NCBI RefSeq assembly: GCF_009870125.1
Contig: NC_046679.1
Span: forward strand, 7,254,001-7,318,000
Reading direction: 5' to 3'
Length of the DNA: 64,000 nucleotides
Source of the DNA: Drosophila pseudoobscura
Taxonomy: Eukaryota; Arthropoda; Insecta; Diptera; Drosophilidae
The notes beneath the pieces were generated by a model. It searched no databases. It saw only the letters and a list, made by a program, of their open reading frames with translations, and had not been told where the DNA came from. A program made the position numbers and the translations under genes. This document shows positions 56,133 to 64,000 of this stretch, piece by piece (the stretch's first letter is position 1; each line of letters begins with the position of its first letter).

Positions 56133-57283
56133 ATCAGCAGAGGGGGGAGAAATGTGGAACTTTTTTCCATGACTCGTTTGAAACACAAACAGAACGGAAT
56201 ATAAAAAAACGTTGCATAGTTCTAGGCTGCTGAACAAAACCCACAAAATGCGGGCGGGACGGAAGTGGTTACAACTCCCTGTTTGGAGGGGTTAACAGCC
56301 ACTACCCCCCCTCCACCACTGGCCCAAACCAACTCTTTTCACCACAGAGCCGTTTAAGCGGGCGGCTTAGCGCCCCCAAAAGGCGTAGATAAAAGGCGGC
56401 AACAACATAACATGCAATAAAAATGTGCCAAAGAAGGACCCTAAGGGCCCTTCTTCGTTTGGCCTTCTCCCAGGCTGTCTGCCGGCAGCCAAGCCATCGC
56501 TTAGCTATTCCTGTCGAGTGTGTGTTGTGTGTACGAGATGTTAATTACTTTTTTGGCTGCACGGCCGTGTATGGGTACGTGCATATTCAAGCCGGGGAAA
56601 ACTCAATTTGGCTGCTTTAAGCTGACCTTTGGCTATGGGGGGTCTTGACTTGACCCGCTTTGCATAGACAGGCGCCAAGGTAGTACGAGCACTCTTATAA
56701 GCCACCATAAATTTGAAACGACAAGGACATTAGACGAAGCTTCCTTTTTTTTGTTGTTGCTATGCAAAACAGGCAAATCAATTGTCGCGTCGCCTGCCAC
56801 TGACAGCCGTCGAGGGACAAGAGCCCAGGACAGAGGCCGGGACTGGGGCAGGGGCAGGGGCAGGGCAGGGACTGGGGCAGGGACAGAGTACGGCCAACAA
56901 ATTGCGATTGCATGTGGCGGCTTTTTGGCGGATTTTAAACATGTCTGCTTTGGTTTGTGTGAAGGGCTTAAAATTGCTACCGACTAATTTCAGGCAAAGT
57001 CGATCGATGCTTCATTAAATATAAAATCATAAGCTCCGCAGAGCGGGCCCCAGAGCACACATAAATCAAAAACGTTTATTGATGTGTACGCCCCACAGCT
57101 GCGTATACTTGATGACATAAAAGGACAGGCCGGTAAAACGATGGGACGGGACGGGATGGGATGGGATGGCAAGATGGAAGGCCAATCCAGCCAGCAGAGT
57201 GTATACATACAAGTGACATCATTTCTCGGGACAACATTAAACGAAATACATTAACTAATATGAAAACGGCAGAAAGGACCGAC

Positions 57284-57312
57284 ACCGACACCGACACCGA
57301 CAACGACACCAA
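57284..57312 (+). repeat. (CGACAC)n repeat
   Basis: Four to five CGACAC or CGACAA units. Confidence 0.85.
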
Positions 57313-57635
57313 CTAAGGCTAAGGCTAAGGGTCGAAATGGAGACGATGCCCCATCAATTATGAGGCGTGACCATAAACAGGAATACTTATTGTTACGGCA
57401 ACTCAAGCTCGAAGGAATATATGCAAATGTCTAGTCACTATCCGGTGTTCTGTGTTCAGTGTTCTGTATTCGGGCATTCGGGGTATTCGGCATTTAGTAT
57501 TTCAGTATTCGCTATGGACTATAACCTGCTCAATATTTGCGGCCAAAGCTTGGCGTGCCCGGATTGAGCACGCGACAATAATGCGAGGTGGTCACGCAAT
57601 ACGTATCCTCCCCATCGTCATCCTGGTGCTGGAGC

Positions 57636-57682
57636 TGCTGGTGGTGGTGGTGGTGGTGTTGCTGCTGCTGCTGCTGCTGTTG
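57636..57682 (+). repeat. (GGT)n and (GCT)n triplets
   Basis: About six GGT units followed by about six GCT units, just after the Ppcs stop codon on the opposite strand and probably within its 3' UTR. Confidence 0.85.
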
Positions 57683-57703
57683 CCGGCGGCGCATTGATAA
57701 CGG

Positions 57704-60700
57704 TCATTGGCGCTGCTGGGCGTTGTTGATGTACTCGTTGTGCTTTAGCACCTGAAAACAAAACGAAAATACCGATTTAAGCACATATAGCGGCTTTTCG
57801 CGATGTCGATTGCTCCTTACCAGGTCGGCCACAATGGGCTCCTCGATCTCCAGGCCCTGCAGCGTTTGCTCGCGGCTCAAATGCAGCTCGTAGGAATCTG
57901 TGGGCGTGACAAACACCACGCGATGTTTGCGTGTCTGCAGTATATTGGCAATGACCAGCTGGCGGGTAAGAGCGGGAGGTGCGGTGAGTGGTTGCAGTGG
58001 CTGTCCACTTCTGATTGACTCCGACTTGACTCACCTTATGCTTGTATTTGTTGAGGCTGTCACGTGCCTTGACAATCAATAGACTCTCGTCTGTCTCCAG
58101 CTTAAAGGACACCACGAAAGCGTGCGGCACCCAGAGGCTGGCCAATGGGGCGAGCATTTTTGGCACCAGCTGCAGCGAAATCGTCGGCGCTCCATCGCCC
58201 GATTGCATTTTGTGGGTGGGCTGCAATACACGGAATGACAGTGGTTAGTTTTTTCAATGGCCCGTAGTTCGGCCCACGCTGCGTATGAGCGACGTGACGG
58301 GGCGCTGCCTGGTACTCGTAGATTGGTTTTCTGGTTGCCACTCCGCAAAAGCCACAAATGGAAAGGACACACACTAACAGACCAACAGACAGACAGACAG
58401 ACACACAGATACAGAATGCGGCAGACGCATACACAAGTAGCCGCCACCCAGGACAGGCAGTAAAATGTCCTTGCAACACAAACAGACGGACGTTTGGAGG
58501 GACAGACGGGCTGTCGACTGACGATGAAATAAAAGGCCAGGGTTGCTGCTTCTGTGGCCCCGCCACGTGGCATATGAATTACAACTAATTGAAAGCATAA
58601 CTCAGCCGTAATGAGCTAACGGCATCGCCTGGCTGCACATCCGCCCCAAGGCTCTCCTTAAAGTCCTTTAAAATATCGCACATACGCCAGCGACTTGTTG
58701 AGCGTACCCCCCGCAGTACCGTTTTATTCTCATTAACTGAGCAGCACCGTAAGCGGCTCTAAGCTGCTGACCAGTCCTCTCGCTCTCTGTATACAAAGGC
58801 AGGCAGAGTACACGGACAAACGGACAAACGGATGAACAGAGGGACAGAGAGACAGAGAGACAGAGAGACGGACATGCCTAAGTAGCCGGAGACATTGTGC
58901 GAGGAGAGAAATGAAAAATGTAGCCCAAGGCATTGAGCCGACAACGAAAGCGAAAAGGAAAACGAAGGCGAAGGCGAAGAAGGAGAAGGAGAAGCAGACG
59001 CAAGACAAAAGCAACAGTGAGAAAAAAAAGAGGAAGAGAGGAAGAAGGACGGCAGGCATTGACAATTGTGGGTCTGCTGCTGATTAGAACTTTAAGCTTT
59101 TGAGTAAAAAAAAAAAATAAACAGAAAAGTTTTGTGGCGTGGCTCTTGCACTCTCTGGGAACAGCTAGCAGCTGTTGACATTGAATTTACCACCACAGCC
59201 ACCCCCGCTCTCTCTCTCTCTGTCTCTCTCTCAACAGTATAGCTTTGTTAGTGTTAGTGTTAGTGCTCGTGTTCGTGTCCCTGCCTGTCTGTGCGTGTGT
59301 GCGTTCATGCATGCTCTTGTAAAATCTTTTGATTTGATTTGCGGATTTCGGCACGTCGCCGCTTTTGTCCTGTTTCCGTTTTGGCTTCTCTGCTTTTTAG
59401 TTTACTCGTTTTAATTTCTTGTTTGTTTTTACTTATTACAATTTACTTAGGATCCTCCCCCCCTTCACCGTCCACCAAAAGTTAATTCAAATTCAAAGTC
59501 GCCTTCGTAGCTGCCTTTGCATAAATTTGCAAAAGGCTTTTCCGAGGGCGAGCACGGTCCTGATGATGTGATTGTGAAATTGAATTTTTAGTATGCTCTT
59601 GTACAGGACAGACTACTGTAGTACTTGTACTATTTCTGGCATCTCCAGCGACAAAGTTTCAAGAGTGCCTGGGACCGACCTTGCAGCAGGATCTCTGGGA
59701 ATGAGTTTTCAATTTCACAGAAAAGCAAGAGACTGAAACACTTCAATAGCCACTTAAACACAAGTTACTTGTAGTTAGTTCATGCTCTGCAGCTTGAACT
59801 TTTATTTATGGAGCTGATTATGCAAATCCCAATCGATTTGCAGGCCCCCTTAGAGAAGAGTAGCCCAAATATCTATATACTTGACTCCCACTCGTATCCG
59901 TACATCAACAGGCCATTCCCGTGTTTTTGGATGCCGACGGCACAGCCACAAGCTGGTAGTGTGGAACAATTTAATCAAGTGAACGGACGATTTGTGGGTA
60001 ACACCCCACGACCGACCACGACCACGACCACGACCACAGAGAGGCGCGAGGGGGCGGGCGGAATGTGTCTTTAGAATGGCGGCGACAGGAAATGCACGAA
60101 CTGAACGGAAACAGAGCGTAGGAAGTGCCACGACGACGATGCCTGGGCGGCAAGTGGAAAACTTTCGTGTTTACCCCCTAAAGCATCTATCACGTTCGGT
60201 GATACTTATGTATGTCTGTATATCTGTATGCATCTGTGGTCGGGTGGCATGCAAATGCAAGGAGACAGGCAGCCAGGCAGCTAGGCAGCTAGGCAGCTTG
60301 GCAGCCAGGCAAAAGCCATTCACACCCCACCAAACGGACATTTGATGCACTTGAAAGCCTTTCGCTGCTCCTGCTGTCCCTGCTCCTGTGCTGAATATTC
60401 ACCAACAAGTCAGCTGTCAGAGACTGGGGGCTTAGAGTGGGGTCTGACAAGTAAACACGCCCACAAGCCCTACTAGGAGTGGGCGGCACACTGTGAGTGA
60501 ATGAAACCCAAAAGGTGGGCGGAAAAGATGAGTGAGGAATAGAGAAACCCGCGTGGGTGGACCCTACTCCACGGACAGGATTCAGGTAAAGTGTAGCCGG
60601 GACTAGAGAGAAACATGCTAACAAGGAAAATTATGCAAATCAAATTATTTGTTGACAATGTTAAGGCTGCTGCTGGCTGGCTGGCGAACAAGGGGCCACC

Positions 60701-62001
60701 CGTGACAGGCGGCTCTGCGATAAGGAGGTGTGGCAGGGGCAGACATAGTGCTCCTCTTCTCGCTGCCTGCTGCCAGGAAGCCCAGCCTAACGTCAATAAT
60801 GTGAAGAGGAAATGTGTCAAAGGCAGGATGGTGACTGGTACTCCGCCGTGTAACTGGGGACTGGTACTGGGTACTGGGTACTGGGATGGAGTGCGCACAA
60901 GGGCAACGCAATCAGAATCAGAATCAACTTTGCAGATCGATAAAAACCCATTTCCAGGCAACTAGAAGCCCCCGCTCATCGATGACGAGTGCAATCAATT
61001 ACAAGATTTCCCACATGGCCGCCCAACACGACGCTCCCCGCTTACCATCATGTCCTCGGGTATGTAGAAATCGGATACGGCAGCCGCCAAGTAGAGCACG
61101 GCACGTTCCTCGAACGCAGCCAGGCACTCGCAAGCGGCCCGCAACAGCCACATGTAGTCGACGACGCTGGTGAAGTTCACATACAAAATCATCTGGGTCT
61201 CCCGGGCAATCTTGTATTTGGCCAGCACCGGTGCGAACACATCCACCGAGTCCGGCTTGATGGCTATCGTCGAGCTCTGGCTGTTGTCCGCTATGTCCAG
61301 CATATCGAAAAACTGCTGCCCCGTGAAGTGGCGTGTGAAGGGCTCCAGCGATTTGTGGCGATGCATAAAGATCACGGCATAGTCATGGTCAAGAAAGTAT
61401 TCCGCCGAGGCAGAGCCCCGAGTGCCGGCACTAAAATTGTCCACAAATCGTACCGTATTGTGCTCCAAAGGTACTGTAGTTCCACCAGACTGGAAAGGAA
61501 GAGAACAAAGAGGTTTAGATAAATATTCTGGTGCAGTCGAAGATCTAAATGGCATTAAAGGAGAGTTAGTGCTCAGGGACACACTTTTGTGCACCTAAGT
61601 GGGCTGTTTCCTAAGAAAATCAATCTCCTCTCCTTTGAGCGGAAATCTTTCCCTATCCCAGCAGACCTTCACGTTTAATATTTCAGCTTATTTATCCTCT
61701 GTCAGAAATCCAATACCTGTCATATCCAATGTCTTATCTGTAGGTTCCGAGCCCCCATTAGGAAAGCTTAACCGTTGCCGTTGCCATCCCAGAGGTCAGG
61801 TCGGAGGCTTAACCCCACTAATTAATGTGGACTTGGTTGTCAGGGGGGTGTGTGGGGGGACTGGGGCCCACTTACCGTGACGAGAACAATGCGATTTTGG
61901 ATCTTGTTGTGGCGTTCGCAGAACTCTTTCAGCAGCGACCGATTGTCCTCGAAGTCTGCGGGCGGCAGATGTGTGTTGTAGAAGTCCTCCCAGTGCGTCA
62001 T
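57704..62001 (-). CDS. Ppcs: Phosphopantothenate-cysteine ligase (PPCS), five exons
   Basis: Exons on the minus strand: 62001-61876, 61489-61046, 58220-58035, 57958-57821 and 57751-57704, all with GT-AG borders and in phase, giving 313 residues, close to the 311 of human PPCS. It joins 4'-phosphopantothenate and cysteine, the second step of coenzyme A synthesis, in the cytosol. Motifs: [11 protein letters not shown] at about 41-51 (nucleotide binding), [10 protein letters not shown] at 55-64, [10 protein letters not shown] at about 175-184, and a C-terminal half with [23 protein letters not shown] and [13 protein letters not shown] 62001 opens [17 protein letters not shown]. Intron 2 is 2.8 kb, intron 1 386 bp, the others under 80 bp. 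The minus-strand gene at 63.5 kb is its upstream neighbour. Confidence 0.95.
58845..58873 (+). repeat. (ACAGAGAG)n repeat
   Basis: Three to four tandem octamers in the Ppcs intron. Confidence 0.85.
60270..60311 (+). repeat. GGCAGCTA/GGCAGCCA octamer repeat
   Basis: Five tandem octamers of GGCAGCYW type. Confidence 0.85.
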
Positions 62002-63534
62002 TTTTGTGTTGTTTTGTGTGGCGCTGTGCGTTCCACTTGCCTCTTGTTAAAGTCCCCTGTTAATTGGCCGCGATTGCTGAGGGGGCGGAACGGAAGGAAG
62101 GAAGCGCACGGGAAAAGCTGGAAGCTCGAAAATAACGAAAATATAAATTTTCAGCCGGAAACTATGCAATGTTGGTTGTCGTCTTTAATTAATAAACAGC
62201 GTCGCGTCGCAAGGCAACAAGCGGGAACGGAACTTTGGACGAAACGAACACAGATTGAAGACGAAATTAATTAGATTCGCTTAAAGCCACGCAAATAAAT
62301 TAATACCAGCACGCACTGCACGCTCTCGTACTATTTTAATTGATTAATTTGCACTTTAAACGGCGTTGACGCTGGCGAAACAGAGGGGCACGTTGGGGCA
62401 TTCACTGGCTTTCTTATCAATGAAACTGGACAGGCAATGCGCGCGATGCAAAGACGAACGAAAAGCTCTCCGGCTAACAAGCTGGCGCTGCGGTGTGTAG
62501 CTGTTGTTTCCTTGTCCGCGGCCCGAGAAAGATTGGGGGCGGCAAGGCCGACTCGGCGAGTGTTCTGTGAGAATCGGAGAACGGCGAACGAGGACGAGCG
62601 AGGACGAACACTGACGCAGACACGCGCACTCCAATTCGGCAAGAATATAGAGTGTGTTTTTCGTATTCGTTAGCCAGGCACGAGGATTTTGGCCAGGTTC
62701 AAAGTGCAAAATAGACAAAATGTGGAATGCAAAACAGCTGATGCCCCCAGTGCTGTGCAAGTCGCGAGCGAGTGGGCTGTCGGAACTAGTTCTCTAAATG
62801 ATCCAAACTTGTTGCTTGCCAGAAATTTTTTGCTGCACTAGGAAACTTTTTAGTAATTGGAATATTTAAACTTAGGGTTAATTTAATTATTTGTATGCAT
62901 ATTTATGTGAAAATTTATAAATCATCACAACTTTCAGCAAAATGAACTAGTTCGCAAGCCGAAAACTCGATCGAGCTGAAGTTGGTTGCGCTGCGCAGTG
63001 TTGGCGAATACTTTTCTGCGCGCCTAGTTTGAATTCCAAATCAAATTTTAAAAATTTACTGAATTTTTGGTTTACATTCGTTTGAATGCAATAGACAGCA
63101 TTCAAATCGTTGGTTTATTATGAAATACAAATGTCGCTTCGATACATACAAGTTACAAAAGTACAAAAGAATCTCTATAACAATATCACAAAAACTTACA
63201 AGCTAATTGGCTTTGTCAACCACACGCTGCACAACAGTGAGTGCCAGCTGAGGTGACCTTTAGTACTGCGATTAGAGTGTGCGATGTGGTTAATTGGGAA
63301 GTGGAATGCATTTCAAATTGCGGTCTCCGACAGGTGAATGTGAATGGAACCGGACCGCGTGGTGAGCGTAAATTTATGGCATTCATTATACAATTGCACT
63401 CACTTGGATGCACATGCCGGCGGCCGCTAGCTGTCGCTGGCTGCCGGTTCATCGGTGTTCTGCCCAGTGCATTTTAAATTGAACTTAAGCCTAATTGAAT
63501 GTTTCTCAGCCCACACCAAACCAGATCAGACGGA
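62002..63534. other. Ppcs upstream region and 3' UTR of the right-hand gene
   Basis: No protein gene is supported. The left part should contain the Ppcs promoter and 5' UTR; I could not fix a start site. A minus-strand AATAAA near 63119 suggests that the 3' UTR of the right-hand gene extends to about 63100. Confidence 0.5.
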
Positions 63535-64000
63535 CTACGCACGCGTCGTTGTCGGCGTTGTGGTCGGTGCATACACATGATAATCAACATCATCGATGCC
63601 GTCGCCCTCCTCCTCCAGGTCGCGATTGACCAGTCGCTCCCGCATGCCGTAGCGTTGCCTATGGGGACGACAAATTAGAAATTAGCACTTTCCAAAATTA
63701 GGATAATTATGACTTACTCCAGATGTGAACGCCATATGACCAGACCGGCGTACAGGCACACGGAGACCAAGGCCAAGACCACCACAACGATGCCCAGCAG
63801 CATGTGACTCTCGCTGATGGCATCGGCCTCTACGTCCACGGGCGTCATCTCGATATTCTCCGCCGTGAAGGCCTCGGTGTCCGTGGCGAGAACTCCGTGA
63901 CCCTTGAAGCGTTCCTCCAGCTCCTCGCTGGCCGCCAGTCGGCTCTCCTCCTCGCTCTCCTCCGCATCGCCCGATTCGAGTATCTCCACGTCGTACTTGT
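63535..64000 (-). CDS. Single-pass membrane protein, C-terminal part (runs off window)
   Basis: Two exons are visible: 64000-63718, open to the window edge, and 63658-63535, joined across a 59 bp intron (GTAAGT to CCCATAG) and ending at TAG 63537-63535. About 135 residues are seen. An acidic stretch (AEESEEESRLAASEELEERF) and a segment rich in T, E and D precede a clear membrane helix (MLLGIVVVVLALVSVCLYAG), followed by a short basic then acidic tail (YGMRERLVNRDLEEEGDGID, ending in a TTTPTTTRA stretch). This fits a type I membrane protein with a short cytoplasmic tail. I do not recognise the family from this part. Confidence 0.8.

Larger units (their letters stand above)
54663..57703. other. 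Intergenic DNA between P450 gene 4 and Ppcs
   Basis: No gene that I can support. It includes a triple GATA motif (GATAAGATAAGAT at 54717-54729), AT-rich DNA to about 55600 and simple repeats. The part from about 57050 to 57703 is probably the Ppcs 3' UTR (minus-strand AATAAA near 57080) and includes a run of GGT and GCT triplets at 57636-57682. An antisense open frame at 54660-54870 is discussed as a finding. Confidence 0.5.
58221..61045 (-). other. Large intron of Ppcs
   Basis: 2825 bp, GTAAGC to TATTGCAG on the minus strand. It holds simple repeats (ACAGAGAG near 58845-58873, ACGACC near 60008-60038, GGCAGCTA near 60270-60310) and CT tracts, and no nested gene that I can support. Confidence 0.75.

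Noticed and set aside
55674-56246. 190-codon minus-strand frame
   Set aside because: Partly the translation of the 36 bp tandem repeat (CAYKRSVCL twice) and low-complexity sequence; no recognisable family.
60473-60965. Frames of 116-162 codons inside the large Ppcs intron
   Set aside because: No motif and no start or splice context; both strands are open because of biased composition.
62356-62760. 134-codon minus-strand frame upstream of Ppcs
   Set aside because: Arginine/serine-rich shadow frame in the probable promoter and UTR region, with no recognised domain.
1-64000. tRNA, rRNA, CRISPR arrays, prokaryotic operons
   Set aside because: None seen by eye; no B-box-like motif stood out and the sequence is eukaryotic. 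A tRNAscan and Rfam run would settle small RNAs, which I cannot exclude.

Overview
The window is insect nuclear DNA, almost certainly Drosophila (Sophophora; a relative of D. melanogaster is my best guess, species not determinable by eye). The reasons are short 50-60 bp introns, DINE-1/INE-1 Helentron sequence with its GTCY core, a DUF1091 gene cluster (a family greatly expanded in Drosophila), TCAGT-type initiators with DPEs, and the company of ATP synthase subunit d, CYP12A P450s and Ppcs. Gene identities come from protein motifs read in the sequence and from recalled family knowledge; no search was run.

Layout, left to right. (1) 1-386: the 3' end of the mitochondrial ATP synthase subunit d gene (+). 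(2) 769-1315: a two-exon gene for a small secreted CUB-like protein (+). (3) 1.9-6.8 kb: a minus-strand tandem cluster of three intact DUF1091 secreted-protein genes, interleaved with decayed DUF1091 fragments, repeated relics of a signal-peptide exon, DINE-1 scraps and a broken BEL/Pao integrase fragment. (4) 7.5-41.9 kb: one large + strand gene for a PEAK1/Pragmin-type pseudokinase scaffold (1813 codons in six coding exons, 34525-41355). A likely non-coding first exon ends at 8164, followed by a 26 kb intron with no protein gene that I can support but with minisatellites, G-runs, GA tracts and a MITE-like inverted-repeat element. (5) 42.9-54.7 kb: four tandem CYP12A-type mitochondrial cytochrome P450 genes (+), all with the same four-exon structure and all with an initiator plus a DPE at exact spacing. 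Genes 2-4 carry duplicated upstream GATA-rich blocks; two of the intergenic regions carry a perfect CTCF-type site; and a DINE-1 element sits about 95 bp upstream of the inferred start site of gene 4. (6) 57.7-62.0 kb: the phosphopantothenoylcysteine synthetase gene Ppcs (-), five exons. (7) 63.5-64.0 kb: the 3' end of an unidentified single-pass membrane protein gene (-) running off the window.

The most rewarding region is the P450 array. Its paralogous copies allow transposon insertions, promoter architecture, enhancer duplication, insulator-like sites and gene-conversion tracts to be read by internal comparison. The pseudokinase gene is the second: its catalytic loop is unrecognisable while the PEAK N-terminal and YxNL motifs are preserved. 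The rest of the intergenic and intronic DNA is ordinary fly non-coding sequence, and most long open frames in it are chance or repeat translations.
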